A stretch of 64,000 nucleotides of DNA. It comes from Pseudothioclava arenosa (GTDB taxonomy: Bacteria > Pseudomonadota > Alphaproteobacteria > Rhodobacterales > Rhodobacteraceae). The position numbers and the translations under genes were made by a program. Below are positions 9,428 through 18,641 of the stretch, in pieces. The notes under the pieces are model-generated. The model saw only the letters and a list, made by a program, of their open reading frames with translations. It did no database searches and was not told the DNA's origin. Position 1 is the stretch's first letter. Every line of letters begins with the position of its first letter. The DNA lies in contig NZ_NTJD01000002.1 of assembly GCF_002358085.1 (NCBI RefSeq), forward strand, positions 248,001-312,000, read 5' to 3'.

Positions 9428-9500
9428 CCCGGGATATTTCCGGCAAAATGAAAGGCGCCCTTCATCGAGCGCCAAATACTCCGGCCAAATACTCCGGGGC
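9428..9500. repeat. Intergenic repeat element, copy B (CCGGGATATTT core)
   Basis: The core CCGGGATATTT followed by NNGGCAAAATGAA (9429-9452) is nearly identical to copies at 57061-57084 (inverted) and 62630-62653. It is followed by a GGCGC/GCGCC inverted repeat and by AAATACTCCGG, present twice in tandem (9475-9485 and 9487-9497). The overall form is an inverted repeat bounded by ATATTT and AAATACT. It lies between the convergent DUF808 and J-domain genes. Confidence 0.7.
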
Positions 9501-9514
9501 GAGCCCAGAGGGCG

Positions 9515-9529
9515 GGGGGCAGCGCCCCC
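9515..9529 (-). terminator. GC hairpin directly after the J-domain gene
   Basis: On the minus strand the stop codon of the J-domain gene is followed immediately by the palindrome GGGGGCGCTGCCCCC, the same hairpin found after the DUF808 gene. No U-run follows, so termination may be weak or Rho-assisted. Confidence 0.45.
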
Positions 9530-10156
9530 TTATTTGAAGTTGCGGCTTTCCTTGATCTGATCCCAGGCCCAGACCACTTCCTGCAGCATCTCTTCCTGGC
9601 TGCGGTCGCCGCCGTTCATGTCGGGGTGGAGCACCTTGATCAGCGCCTTGTAGCAGCTGCGGATCTCGGCCTTGGTCATGTGCTCCTTGGCCTCGAGTAT
9701 CTCGAGCGCGCGCCGCTCGGTCGGCGGCAGCTTGCGGCCCACGGCGACGCGGCCGGGGTTGCGCGTGGCGTTCTCGCCCAGAAGCTCCATCGGATCGGTG
9801 ATGCCGTGGCGCGCCCAGCCAAGTTTTTCGTCATTGGCGCGGTTGAAGGGGCGGGTCGGCCGCTCCCAGACGGTGGCATTGTCGAGGAAGGCCTGGAATT
9901 CCTCTTCGGACTGGCCCTGGAAATAGTTCCAGTTCAGGTTGTACTCGCGCACGTGGTCCTTGCAGAACCAGTAATAGTCGTCGAGCACCTTGGGTGATTT
10001 TGGCGCGCGGTACTGGCCCGGCTCCTCGCAGCCCTGATGGTCGCAGACCCGCGTCGAGGTCTCGAAGGCGCCCGACATGCCACGCCGGCCTTTCTGGCGG
10101 CGCTTCTTGTCGGCAGCGGCCGAAATGTTGAAGCCAAAGGGATCGGAGCTGCTCAT
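9530..10156 (-). CDS. J-domain (DnaJ-like) co-chaperone with N-terminal zinc-finger-like region
   Basis: A 208-residue protein with a C-terminal J domain (about residues 148-205) containing the HPD tripeptide in VLHPDMNGG, which stimulates Hsp70 ATPase activity. The N-terminal part has a Cys/His-rich stretch (VCDHQGCEEPG and WFCKDHVREYN, about residues 37-75) that may bind zinc. This layout, with the J domain last, is seen in a conserved alphaproteobacterial DnaJ-like family. The ATG at 10156 (MSSSDPFGF) follows a GGAAAGGCG ribosome-binding site. It is divergent from bolA. Its client is unknown. Confidence 0.85.
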   Translation of the reverse strand: MSSSDPFGFNISAAADKKRRQKGRRGMSGAFETSTRVCDHQGCEEPGQYRAPKSPKVLDDYYWFCKDHVREYNLNWNYFQGQSEEEFQAFLDNATVWERPTRPFNRANDEKLGWARHGITDPMELLGENATRNPGRVAVGRKLPPTERRALEILEAKEHMTKAEIRSCYKALIKVLHPDMNGGDRSQEEMLQEVVWAWDQIKESRNFK

Positions 10157-10264
10157 GCTTCGCCTTTCCTGTGGTGCCTGTTCGCGTACCATTCCCGACT
10201 CGGGTCGCACAGTTTAGACCAAATTGAGCCGGGTGAAAGGGCCCCGGCGGGAAAGCGGGGAAAA

Positions 10265-10519
10265 ATGCCGATTGCGCAGGAAATTGCCGAGAAACTTCAA
10301 GTATTTGAACCGGAGGTGCTGGAGGTGATCGACGACTCCGCGCGCCATGCCGGGCACGCAGGTGCGCGCCCCGAGGGCGAGAGCCATTTCCGTGTGCGGA
10401 TCAAGGCGGCGCGGCTGGCGCCCCTGTCGCGGCTGGCGCGTCACCGCGCGGTGCATGAGGCGATCGGCCCCGATCTGATCGGGCGCATCCACGCGCTGGC
10501 GCTAGAGATCGAGGGCTGA
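10265..10519 (+). CDS. BolA family protein
   Basis: An 84-residue protein with the BolA fold. It shows SHFRVRIKAARLAPLSRLARHRAVHEAIG, in which the conserved RHR.V motif is clear, and a terminal IHALALE helix. BolA proteins pair with monothiol glutaredoxins in iron-sulfur cluster trafficking or regulation. The ATG at 10265 begins MPIAQEIAEKL after a GGGGAAAA purine stretch. The stop abuts the stop of the convergent DUF4177 gene with no spacer. Whether it is BolA or an IbaG-type member cannot be decided. Confidence 0.88.
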   Translation: MPIAQEIAEKLQVFEPEVLEVIDDSARHAGHAGARPEGESHFRVRIKAARLAPLSRLARHRAVHEAIGPDLIGRIHALALEIEG

Positions 10520-10858
10520 TCAGTCGCGTTTCGCGCGCAGGCTGGGGGCGGTGCCTTCGGGGGCCTCGGGGCGCAGAGCGCGCTTGGGCTCGGTCTCGGG
10601 CTCGCTGGCCGGGGCGTCCGCGCCTTCGGCGAGCGGGCGGCGGAACAGCATCACGCGATGTTCGACCGTCTTGTGCCCGACAAGCCCGGTGCGCTCTTCG
10701 GCGGGCAGCACTTCGGTGCCCAGATACTCCCAGCCCTCGCGGCCCAGATCATTCAGGAACGCCGCCAGCGTATGGGCGAAGCGATCGGCTCCGGTCTTGA
10801 GCCCCTTCACCTTTTCCGCGCGCTGCGGCGCAGCCACGACCTTGTATTCAAACCGCAT
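10520..10858 (-). CDS. DUF4177 domain protein
   Basis: A 112-residue protein starting MRFEYKVVAAP, with DLGREGWEYLGTEVLP near residue 45, the signature of the DUF4177 family (small proteins of unknown function). The C-terminal 40 residues are Pro/Glu/Ala-rich and look disordered. I chose the ATG at 10858 rather than one 7 codons upstream because the conserved domain begins here. It is convergent with bolA, with zero bases between the stops. No pathway is evident. Confidence 0.75.
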   Translation of the reverse strand: MRFEYKVVAAPQRAEKVKGLKTGADRFAHTLAAFLNDLGREGWEYLGTEVLPAEERTGLVGHKTVEHRVMLFRRPLAEGADAPASEPETEPKRALRPEAPEGTAPSLRAKRD

Positions 10859-10948
10859 CAGAGCCTCCGCTTTGCGCATGGGTTTACCCGATGGTCAGGG
10901 CAGGTCAAGCCACAGCCCCGTGAGGCGGCAACTTCCCGCCCGCAAATG

Positions 10949-10976
10949 AAAAAGGGCGCCGCAGGGCGCCCTTTTG
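10949..10976 (-). terminator. Rho-independent terminator of gatB
   Basis: AAAAGGGCGCC-GCAG-GGCGCCCTTTT forms an 11-bp stem. On the minus strand it is followed by a T-rich tail, and it lies 16 bases after the gatB stop. The stem closely resembles the terminator at 7483-7507. Confidence 0.85.
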
Positions 10977-10991
10977 TAAGCTTCGGGTGCC

Positions 10992-12509
10992 TCAGAGGCC
11001 CAGTTTTTCCTTGACCAGCGCATCGACGGCCGAGGGGTTGGCCTTGCCGCCGGTGGCTTTCATCACCTGACCGACGAACCAGCCCGCGAGCTTGGGGTTC
11101 TGCTTGGCTTTTTCCACCTGCGCGGGGTTGCCCGCGATCACCTCGTCGACGGCTTTTTCAATCGCGCCGGTGTCGGTGACCTGTTTCATGCCGCGCGCCT
11201 CGACGATCTCGGCCGGGTCGCCGCCTTCGGTATAGACGATCTCGAAGAGGTCCTTGGCGATCTTGCCCGAGATGTCGCCCGACTTGATCAGCTTGACGAT
11301 GCCGCCGAGCTGCTCGGGGCTGACCGGGCTTTCACCGATCTCGTGGCCCTCTTTCTTGAGCCGGCCGAAGAGCTCGTTGATGACCCAGTTCGCCGCGCCC
11401 TTGCCATCGGCGCAAACCGCAACCACGCCTTCGAAGTAATCGGCGTTCTCGACCTCGGCGGTCAGCACCGAGGCGTCATATTCCGACAGGCCGAAGTCGC
11501 CGACGAAGCGGGCCTTCTTCTCGTCGGGCAGCTCTGGCATCGTGGCCGCGATGTCATCGACCCAGGCCTGCTCGATCTCCAGCGGCAGGAGGTCGGGGCA
11601 GGGGAAGTAGCGGTAATCATGCGCCTCTTCCTTCGAGCGCATCGAGCGCGTCTCGTTCTTGTCGGGATCGTAGAGGCGGGTTTCCTGCACCACTTCGCCA
11701 CCATCCTCGACGATGGCGATCTGGCGGCGCGCCTCGTATTCGATCGCGGCCTGAATGAAGCGCATCGAGTTCATGTTCTTGATCTCGCAGCGCGTGCCCA
11801 GGTGGCTGAAATCACCGGTTTCCTGATATTTCTCATAGGCGCCGGGCTTGCAGATCGAGACGTTCACATCGGCGCGCAGGTTGCCGTTTTGCATGTTGCC
11901 GTCGCAGGTGCCGAGGTAGCGCAGGATCTGGCGCAGCTTGCCGACATAGGCGGCGGCCTCTTCGGGGCCACGGATGTCGGGGCGCGAGACAATCTCCATC
12001 AGCGCGACGCCGGTGCGGTTCAGGTCGACGAAGGACATATGCGGGTCCATGTCGTGGATCGACTTGCCCGCGTCCTGTTCAAGGTGGATGCGCTCGATGC
12101 GGACGCGGCGCGCAACGCCCGGGCCCATGTCGACGATAATCTCGCCCTCGCCCACGATCGGGTGGTAGAGTTGCGAAATCTGATAGCCCTGCGGCAGGTC
12201 CGGGTAGAAATAGTTCTTGCGATCGAAAGCCGAGCGCAGGTTGATCTCGGCCTTCAGGCCAAGGCCCGTGCGCACCGCCTGCGCCACGCAATATTCGTTG
12301 ATCACCGGCAGCATGCCCGGCATCGCCGCGTCCACGAAGGCCACGTTGGAGTTCGGCTCCGCGCCGAAAGTGGTCGAGGCGCCCGAGAACAGCTTGGCGT
12401 TCGAGCTGACCTGCGCATGCACCTCAAGCCCGATCACCAGTTCCCAGTCGGCTTTCGCGCCGGCGATGACCTTGGGTTTGGGGGGCTCAAATGCGAGATG
12501 GTCGAGCAT
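10992..12509 (-). CDS. gatB: Aspartyl/glutamyl-tRNA amidotransferase subunit B
   Basis: GatB is the kinase/amidotransferase subunit of GatCAB, which converts misacylated Glu-tRNA(Gln) and Asp-tRNA(Asn) to the cognate forms. The 505-residue product has [12 protein letters not shown] near the start, the GatB signature [14 protein letters not shown] in the first third, [12 protein letters not shown] in the middle and a C-terminal YqeY-like tail domain. I chose the ATG at 12509 ([10 protein letters not shown]). The 20-residue upstream extension is basic and unlikely to be translated. gatA and gatC are not in the window. Confidence 0.95.
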   Translation of the reverse strand: MLDHLAFEPPKPKVIAGAKADWELVIGLEVHAQVSSNAKLFSGASTTFGAEPNSNVAFVDAAMPGMLPVINEYCVAQAVRTGLGLKAEINLRSAFDRKNYFYPDLPQGYQISQLYHPIVGEGEIIVDMGPGVARRVRIERIHLEQDAGKSIHDMDPHMSFVDLNRTGVALMEIVSRPDIRGPEEAAAYVGKLRQILRYLGTCDGNMQNGNLRADVNVSICKPGAYEKYQETGDFSHLGTRCEIKNMNSMRFIQAAIEYEARRQIAIVEDGGEVVQETRLYDPDKNETRSMRSKEEAHDYRYFPCPDLLPLEIEQAWVDDIAATMPELPDEKKARFVGDFGLSEYDASVLTAEVENADYFEGVVAVCADGKGAANWVINELFGRLKKEGHEIGESPVSPEQLGGIVKLIKSGDISGKIAKDLFEIVYTEGGDPAEIVEARGMKQVTDTGAIEKAVDEVIAGNPAQVEKAKQNPKLAGWFVGQVMKATGGKANPSAVDALVKEKLGL

Positions 12510-12572
12510 GTCCTGATCCTGTTTGAAACGGCTTGCGACGCTTCTAGGACAGGGGCGGCGCGGGGGCAAGCC

Positions 12573-12986
12573 TCAGGCGAGGCGAACCCCCCGCGCAGCC
12601 AGCTGCTCACGCAGGCGATAGGCACGGGGCGGCGTGTCGAAGGGCAGCACGAAGCGCCGTCCGTCCAGCAGCTCCAGCGTGCACTCGTTCGGTGCGAACA
12701 ACCCCGTGCGCACCTTCGCGCGGCGGATCTGCTGCAGGGGGATCGTCTCTTGCAGTGTGTCGTCGACATACCATTCGAGATGCCAGAGCGTGAGCCGCAA
12801 CCCGCGGGAATGGTTGCGGCAGAGTTGTGTGAACACGATACCCAGGTAGATCAGGACAGGTGCCCAGGTCCAGGATTTGGCGTGCGTTGCGATCAGCATG
12901 CACGCGGTGAGAACGCCAAGACCGAAGGCCATGTAGTTGAGTGGCCGACGGGCCTGAAATCGATATTCGAACGTTTGTACCATCAT
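12573..12986 (-). CDS. Small membrane protein with PH-like C-terminal region
   Basis: A 137-residue protein of unknown function. It has two hydrophobic segments (about residues 18-32 and 38-55) and then a soluble part with WYVDDTLQETIPLQQIRRAKV and DGRRFVLPFDTP, resembling a bacterial PH domain. It probably sits in the inner membrane with the C-terminus in the cytoplasm. The start is one of two tandem ATGs at 12986/12983. A TATAGT box (12994-12999 on the complement) lies just upstream, so the mRNA leader may be very short. It lies 63 bases upstream of gatB and may be co-transcribed with it. Confidence 0.65.
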   Translation of the reverse strand: MMVQTFEYRFQARRPLNYMAFGLGVLTACMLIATHAKSWTWAPVLIYLGIVFTQLCRNHSRGLRLTLWHLEWYVDDTLQETIPLQQIRRAKVRTGLFAPNECTLELLDGRRFVLPFDTPPRAYRLREQLAARGVRLA

Positions 12987-13007
12987 GCCAACGACTATAG
13001 GTCGTGG

Positions 13008-13019
13008 CTCGTTAACGAG
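13008..13019. other. Perfect 12-bp palindrome upstream of the small membrane protein gene
   Basis: CTCGTTAACGAG is a perfect palindrome about 20 bases from the start codons of the minus-strand gene and next to a TATAGT hexamer. It could be an operator overlapping the promoter. This rests only on symmetry and position. Confidence 0.35.
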
Positions 13020-13152
13020 TTTCGACCGCAATATGGCACGAATTGGCCATTGATCAGGCCTTCGGCAACGATCTTGCGAAGCGGCGGCGATTGTTGCCCG
13101 GGAAAGGGCCGCCGCGCAGGTGACCTGAACGTCAGATTTCGCGGCAATATTG

Positions 13153-13192
13153 GCGTCCCGATGCGGGGACGCGTGATTCGCCGCGACGAATC
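13153..13192 (-). terminator. Two small hairpins downstream of pepN
   Basis: GCGTCCC-GATGCG-GGGACGC (13153-13172) and GATTCG-CCGCGA-CGAATC (13175-13192) are adjacent perfect stems just beyond the pepN stop. Neither has a U-run. They may end or protect the pepN transcript. The rest of the gap 12987-13193 holds only the promoter-like elements of the small membrane protein gene. Confidence 0.4.
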
Positions 13193-13193
13193 G

Positions 13194-15743
13194 TCACCCG
13201 CGCAGGCGCTGCACCATCTCGGAAAGGTCGCGCGACAGGCCCGTCGTGGCCGCGATCCGGTCCAGTTCATCGCGCACCAGCGCCTGCCGGCCCGGATCGA
13301 AGCGCCGCCAGGTCTCGAAGGCGGTGGACATGCGCGCGGCGGTCTGCGGGTTCACCGGATCGAGCCGGATCAGCCAGTCCGCATAGAACTGGTAGCCCGC
13401 GCCCGACCGATCGTGGAAGCCCGCGTGATTGGCCGAGAGGCCCCCCATCAGTGCGCGGAAGCGGTTCGGGTTCTTCCAGTCAAAGAGCGGGTCTTCGGCC
13501 AGATCGCGCGCCAGACCCGCCGCCAGTCCGGGCGGGCAATAGGCCAATTGCGCCATGAACCACTTGTCCATCACCAGCCGGTCGCCCTGCCAGCGTGTGC
13601 GGAAGGCGGCGGTCTCGGCTTCGGCCGCGCCAAGCGCGATCAACGCGGAAAGGGCGCCGAAAGACTCGGTCATGTTCTGCGCCTCGGCGAAAAGCGCCCG
13701 CGCCCGCGCGCCGCCATCCAGCTTGGACAGCAGCGCCAGCGCCGCCAGTCGCAGCGCGCGCCGACCCGCCGGCTCCGCGTCGGGCTGATAGGGGCCGGGC
13801 ACCGCCATCGCCGCGTAGATCTCGGAGAGGGCGGCCTCGTGGCGTTGCGCGATCGCCCGCATCAAGGCCGCGCGCGCGGCATGGATCGCATCGGGGTCGG
13901 GGATCTTGCCAGCCGCATGCAGAGCCTGGGCCAACTCGTCTTCGCTCGGCAGGCGCAGGCAGAGCGCGCGGAACGCCGGGTCAAGTGCCGCATCGGCCAG
14001 AACCGGCCCGAGTGCGTCCAGATAGGCGCCATCCGGCCCCGCGCCCTCGGCCATCTCCATCAGGCAGGCGCGCGCAAGGGCATTGCCCGCCTCCCAGCGG
14101 TTGAACGGATCGGTGTCATGGGCCAACAGAAACGCCCGCTCGGCCCCGTTTTGCGCGCGTTCAAGGATCACCGGGGCCGAGAAATCGCGCAGGATCGAGG
14201 CGACGGGGCGCGTGGCCAGCCCCTCGAAGCAGAAGCTCTGGCGAGCCTCGGTCATCTCGAGCACCGTCGTCGGCACCACCTCGTCGCCATTGGGCGACAG
14301 GAGCCCCACCGCGATCGGGATATGGCGCGGGGCCTTCTCCATCTGGCCGGGGCTGGGCGGGGTCGATTGTTCGAAAGTCAATGTCAGCCGCTCCTCGGCC
14401 CAGTCCTCGCTCACGCGCAGGCGCGGGGTGCCGGCCTCGACATACCAATGTTTGAATTGTGCAAGATCGCGCCCGCTGGCGTCCTCGAAGACCTTGAGCC
14501 AGTCCTCGATCGTGCAGGCCTGCCCGTCATGGCGGTCGAAATAGAGGTCCAGCGCCGCGCGATAGCCCGCGTCCCCCACCAGCCGTTTCAGCATGCCGAC
14601 GATCTCGGCGCCTTTCTCATAAACGGTCACGGTGTAGAAGTTGTTGATTTCCTTGTAATGGTCGGGGCGCGGCGGATGGGCCAGCGGGCCTTGATCCTCG
14701 CGGAACTGGCGCGCGCGCAGCAAGATCACATCCTCGATCCGCTTGACCGGGCCCAGCCGCATCTCGGCGGTAAAGCTCTGGTCGCGGAACACCGTCAGCC
14801 CCTCTTTCAGGCAGAGCTGGAACCAGTCACGGCAGGTGATGCGGTTGCCCGTCCAGTTGTGAAAATACTCATGCGCGATGATCGCCTCGATCCGCTCGAA
14901 ATCGGAATCCGTGGCAGTTTCGGGCGAGGCCAGAACCCATTTCGAGTTGAAAATGTTCAACCCCTTGTTCTCCATCGCGCCCATGTTGAAATCGTCGACC
15001 GCGACGATGTTGAAGATATCGAGGTCATATTCGCGGCCATAGGCGGTCTCGTCCCAGCGCATCGAGCGCTTCAGCGCCTCCATCGCGAAGCCGCAGCGGT
15101 CCTCGTCGCCCGGACGCACCCAGATATTGAGCGTGACCTCGCGCCCGGAGGCGGTGGTGAACGACCCCGGATGCGCCACCAGATCGCCCGCGACCAGCGC
15201 GAAGAGATAGGCGGGCTTGGGCCAGGGGTCGTGCCATTCGGCCCAGCCGGGGCCCTGCGCCACCGGGTTGCCGTTTGACAAGAGCACCGGCAGATCGCCC
15301 TCGATCCGCACCTGGAAGGGTGCCATCACGTCGGGGCGGTCGGGGTAGAAGGTGATCTTGCGGAAGCCCTCGGCCTCGCATTGCGTGCAATACATCCCCT
15401 TGGACATATAAAGCCCTTCGAGCGCGGTATTCGCCTCGGGCGCGATCTCGACCTCGGTTTCCAGCGTGAAAGGCGCCTCGGGCAGGGCGGCGGCGTGGAT
15501 GGTCAGCCCGGTCTCGGTCAGCAGATAGTCATTGCCGCCCAAGGCCTCGCCGTCGATCGCCGCCGAGATCAGCCGCAGCTCCTCGCCGTCAAGTCGCAGG
15601 GGCGCGCCGGGCTGGCGCGGCACCAGATCGAGCCGCGCGCGTACCCGCGTCGCCCCCGGCGCCAGCCGGAACAGGAGCGCGACCTGCGTCACCTCGAACG
15701 GGTAGGGGCGGTAATCGGCGAGGCGGATCGTGCCGTCCATCAT
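13194..15743 (-). CDS. pepN: Aminopeptidase N (M1 family)
   Basis: A zinc aminopeptidase that removes N-terminal residues in cytoplasmic peptide turnover. The 849-residue product has the substrate-binding GAMENKG near residue 253 and the zinc site HEYFHNWTGNR near 288, with the downstream Glu in LKEGLTVF. The C-terminal half is the helical domain of E. coli-type PepN. Two tandem ATGs (15743 and 15740) are available. The second is better spaced from the GGAG ribosome-binding site, so translation may start there. It is a single-gene unit divergent from glcB. Confidence 0.95.
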   Translation of the reverse strand: MMDGTIRLADYRPYPFEVTQVALLFRLAPGATRVRARLDLVPRQPGAPLRLDGEELRLISAAIDGEALGGNDYLLTETGLTIHAAALPEAPFTLETEVEIAPEANTALEGLYMSKGMYCTQCEAEGFRKITFYPDRPDVMAPFQVRIEGDLPVLLSNGNPVAQGPGWAEWHDPWPKPAYLFALVAGDLVAHPGSFTTASGREVTLNIWVRPGDEDRCGFAMEALKRSMRWDETAYGREYDLDIFNIVAVDDFNMGAMENKGLNIFNSKWVLASPETATDSDFERIEAIIAHEYFHNWTGNRITCRDWFQLCLKEGLTVFRDQSFTAEMRLGPVKRIEDVILLRARQFREDQGPLAHPPRPDHYKEINNFYTVTVYEKGAEIVGMLKRLVGDAGYRAALDLYFDRHDGQACTIEDWLKVFEDASGRDLAQFKHWYVEAGTPRLRVSEDWAEERLTLTFEQSTPPSPGQMEKAPRHIPIAVGLLSPNGDEVVPTTVLEMTEARQSFCFEGLATRPVASILRDFSAPVILERAQNGAERAFLLAHDTDPFNRWEAGNALARACLMEMAEGAGPDGAYLDALGPVLADAALDPAFRALCLRLPSEDELAQALHAAGKIPDPDAIHAARAALMRAIAQRHEAALSEIYAAMAVPGPYQPDAEPAGRRALRLAALALLSKLDGGARARALFAEAQNMTESFGALSALIALGAAEAETAAFRTRWQGDRLVMDKWFMAQLAYCPPGLAAGLARDLAEDPLFDWKNPNRFRALMGGLSANHAGFHDRSGAGYQFYADWLIRLDPVNPQTAARMSTAFETWRRFDPGRQALVRDELDRIAATTGLSRDLSEMVQRLRG

Positions 15744-15834
15744 GCTCTCCTGTCGGTCATTGGAAAGCGGACGTTAGGGCGCGGCCCGAAGGGGTTCAAG
15801 GCCACGTTCCGGGGCATAACCTGCTCGTGAATGC

Positions 15835-15881
15835 GGCAAATTCGCCCAACTTTGCCATTATTGGTAATTTTTGTATACCAA
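15835..15881 (+). promoter_or_regulatory. Candidate glcB promoter with two overlapping inverted repeats
   Basis: Upstream of glcB, TTGCCA (15852-15857) and TATACC (15874-15879) are spaced 16 bases and could be -35 and -10 boxes. Two inverted repeats overlap them: GGCAAA-N10-TTTGCC (15835-15856) and TTGGTA-N9-TACCAA (15861-15881). Both look like operator half-site pairs, consistent with regulated expression of a glyoxylate-cycle gene. The regulator is not identifiable here. Confidence 0.45.
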
Positions 15882-15960
15882 AATGAGAATTTTGGGCGTA
15901 TTTTTTCTGGACTCTGCGCCGGTGAGCCGTCAATTCTGGCGCAAAATCAGGGAGGTCCGA

Positions 15961-18120
15961 ATGAGTGAACGTGTCGAACGCGAAGGGTTGCAAGTGGCCA
16001 GCGAGCTGGCGGCTTTTGTCGAGACGCAGGCTCTGCCGGGGACGGGGATTGAGGCGGGGGCGTTCTGGAAAGGGCTTTCGGCGCTGATCCATGAGAAGGG
16101 GCCGAAGAACCGCGCACTTCTGGAAAAACGTGAGGAAATTCAGGCGCATCTGGACGACTGGCATCTGCATCATCGCGGCCAGGCGCAGAATATGCCGGCC
16201 TATCGCGCCTTTCTGGAAGAGATCGGCTATCTGGTGCCGGAAGGCCCGGATTTCACCATCGAGACCACCGCGACCGACCCGGAATTCGCCACCCAATGCG
16301 GCCCGCAACTGGTGGTGCCGATCACCAATGCGCGCTATGCGCTGAACGCGGCGAATGCGCGTTGGGGCAGCTTTTACGACGCGCTTTACGGCACCGATGC
16401 GCTGGGTGACCTGCCGGCGGGCGGCGGCTATGACGCCGAGCGCGGCGCGCGGGTGATCGCGCGGGCCAAGGCGTTTCTGGACGCGCATTTCCCGCTGGTC
16501 GCGGGCTCCTGGGCCGATGCGCGGGCGCTGCGCATTCATAACGGCGGGCTGTTTGCCGAGACCTCGGAAGAGACCGGGCTGGCGAACCCCGCGCAATGCG
16601 TGGCCTATGCTGGCGCGTCCGAGGCGCCTTCGGAAATCGTTCTGAAAAACAACGGGTTGCATGTGGTTGTCGTGGTCAGCCTGGCGCATCCGATCGGCGC
16701 GACCGACCCTGCGGGCATCTGCGATCTGCGTCTTGAGGCGGCGCTTTCCTCGATCATGGATTGCGAGGATTCGGTCGCCTGCGTCGATGCGGCGGACAAG
16801 GTGCAGGCCTATTCGAACTGGCTTGGGCTGATGAAGGGCGATCTTTCGGAACAGGTCTCGAAGGGCGGCAAGGTGTTCACTCGCGCGCTCGCGCCCGACC
16901 TGGCCTTCACAGGCACCGATGGCGCGCCCTATGTGCTGAAGGGCCGCGCGCTGATGCTGGTGCGCAATGTCGGCCACCTGATGACCAACCCCGCGATCCT
17001 TGACCGCGACGGCCACGAGGTCTTCGAGGGGCTGATGGATGCGATGATCACCACGCTTTGCGCGATCCATGACCTGCAGAAGTCGGATGGCGCGCGCAAC
17101 TCGGTCACCGGCTCGGTCTATGTGGTGAAGCCGAAGATGCACGGCCCCGACGAGGTCGCCTTCGCCAGCGAGATCTTCGATCAGGTCGAGGCGGCGCTGG
17201 GCCTGCCGCGCTACACCGTCAAGCTCGGCATCATGGACGAGGAGCGCCGTACCTCGGCCAACCTCAAGGAATGCATCCGCGCCGCCAAGAACCGCGTGGC
17301 CTTCATCAACACTGGCTTCCTCGACCGCACTGGCGATGAGATCCACTCCTCGATGGAGGCGGGGCCGATGGTCGCCAAGGGCGAGATGAAGACCCAACCG
17401 TGGATCTCGGCCTACGAAGATCGCAACGTCGATATCGGGCTGCGCTGCGGGCTGGCGGGCAAGGCGCAGATCGGCAAGGGGATGTGGGCGATGCCCGACC
17501 GCATGGCCGAGATGCTCGACGCCAAGATCGGTCATCCGATGGCGGGCGCGAATTGCGCCTGGGTGCCGAGCCCGACGGCGGCGGTGCTGCACGCGACGCA
17601 TTATCACAAGGTCGACGTCAAGGCCCGCCAGGCCGAGATCGCCGCGATGGCGCGGCCCGCGCGGCTTGATGACCTGCTGACCATTCCGCTCGCGCTCGGG
17701 CGCAACTATTCGGCCGAGGAAATCACCGCCGAGATCGAGAACAACGCGCAGGGCATCCTTGGCTATGTCGTGCGCTGGGTCGATCAGGGCGTGGGCTGCT
17801 CGAAAGTGCCGGACATTCATGATGTCGGCCTGATGGAAGACCGCGCGACCTGCCGGATCAGCTCGCAGGCGCTGTCGAACTGGCTGCATCACGGCGTTGT
17901 TTCCGAGGCGCAGGTTATGGGTGCCTTGCGCAAGATGGCGCAGGTGGTCGACCGGCAGAACGCGGGCGACCCGGCCTATCAGCCGATGGCGCCGGGCTAT
18001 GACGGGCTGGCCTTCCAGGCGGCCTGCGATCTTGTCTTCATGGGGCGGGTGCAGCCCTCGGGCTATACCGAGCCGGTGCTGCATCACCGCCGTCTTCAGG
18101 AAAAGGAACATCAGGCATGA
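15961..18120 (+). CDS. glcB: Malate synthase G
   Basis: Malate synthase condenses glyoxylate with acetyl-CoA to malate, in the glyoxylate shunt and in glycolate use. The 719-residue length matches the monomeric G isoform (about 720-725). Conserved segments include [12 protein letters not shown] near residue 135, MDCEDSVA near 265, GIMDEERRT near 421 with catalytic acidic residues, and [16 protein letters not shown] near 455. The ATG at 15961 follows a GGGAGGT ribosome-binding site. The stop overlaps the start of the GlcG-like gene as ATGA. No isocitrate lyase gene is in the window. Confidence 0.96.
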   Translation: MSERVEREGLQVASELAAFVETQALPGTGIEAGAFWKGLSALIHEKGPKNRALLEKREEIQAHLDDWHLHHRGQAQNMPAYRAFLEEIGYLVPEGPDFTIETTATDPEFATQCGPQLVVPITNARYALNAANARWGSFYDALYGTDALGDLPAGGGYDAERGARVIARAKAFLDAHFPLVAGSWADARALRIHNGGLFAETSEETGLANPAQCVAYAGASEAPSEIVLKNNGLHVVVVVSLAHPIGATDPAGICDLRLEAALSSIMDCEDSVACVDAADKVQAYSNWLGLMKGDLSEQVSKGGKVFTRALAPDLAFTGTDGAPYVLKGRALMLVRNVGHLMTNPAILDRDGHEVFEGLMDAMITTLCAIHDLQKSDGARNSVTGSVYVVKPKMHGPDEVAFASEIFDQVEAALGLPRYTVKLGIMDEERRTSANLKECIRAAKNRVAFINTGFLDRTGDEIHSSMEAGPMVAKGEMKTQPWISAYEDRNVDIGLRCGLAGKAQIGKGMWAMPDRMAEMLDAKIGHPMAGANCAWVPSPTAAVLHATHYHKVDVKARQAEIAAMARPARLDDLLTIPLALGRNYSAEEITAEIENNAQGILGYVVRWVDQGVGCSKVPDIHDVGLMEDRATCRISSQALSNWLHHGVVSEAQVMGALRKMAQVVDRQNAGDPAYQPMAPGYDGLAFQAACDLVFMGRVQPSGYTEPVLHHRRLQEKEHQA

Positions 18121-18542
18121 GCATCTCGCTGGAACAGGCGCAGGAAATCATCGCGGTCGCGCAGGCGCATGGACGCACGGCGGGCTGGAACCCGCTGTCG
18201 GTGGTGGTGCTGGATGCGGGCGGCCATCCGATCGCCTTCGCGCGCCCCGATGGCGCGAGCCCGGGCCGCTTTGAAATCGCCCGCGCCAAGGCTTACGGCG
18301 CGGTGATGCTGGGTATGGCGGGGCGCGCGCAGATGGCGCGGGCCGAAGCGCAGCCCTATTTCATCGGCGCGGTCAACGGCGCTTTCGGCGGGCAGGTCCT
18401 GCCGGTGCCGGGCGGCGTTCTGGTGCGTGACGGCGCGGGGCGCGTGATCGGCGCCGTGGGCGTGACCGGCGACACTTCGGACAATGACGCCGAAGCCGCG
18501 CTGGCCGGGATCGCGGCGGCGGGGATGACGGGCGAGGCCTGA
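18117..18542 (+). CDS. GlcG/HbpS family (DUF336) protein
   Basis: A 141-residue protein of the GlcG/HbpS family. [23 protein letters not shown] near residue 25 and [26 protein letters not shown] near residue 100 are typical. Members include heme-binding HbpS and the GlcG protein of glycolate operons, whose exact role is unknown. The start overlaps the glcB stop (ATGA), so it is translationally coupled. This resembles the classical glcG-glcB association, which suggests a role linked to glycolate/glyoxylate metabolism. No signal peptide is present. Confidence 0.85.
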   Translation: MSISLEQAQEIIAVAQAHGRTAGWNPLSVVVLDAGGHPIAFARPDGASPGRFEIARAKAYGAVMLGMAGRAQMARAEAQPYFIGAVNGAFGGQVLPVPGGVLVRDGAGRVIGAVGVTGDTSDNDAEAALAGIAAAGMTGEA

Positions 18543-18641
18543 GTCCCGCCCTCCCGCGCCCTCCTGCACAGGGGTCTGCGCATTTCTGGGGCTTTCGTTA
18601 CGGGCGACAGTGACTTAGCTTGAGGGCGAAAGGAGCCCCTC

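Noticed and set aside
9355-9535. A CRISPR-like array formed by repeated GC hairpins
   Set aside because: The repeats are single inverted units with no regular spacer spacing, and no cas genes are nearby.
11343-15278. A 1311-codon open frame on the plus strand opposite gatB and pepN
   Set aside because: Same artefact. It crosses two real genes and their intergenic gap without any recognisable motif.
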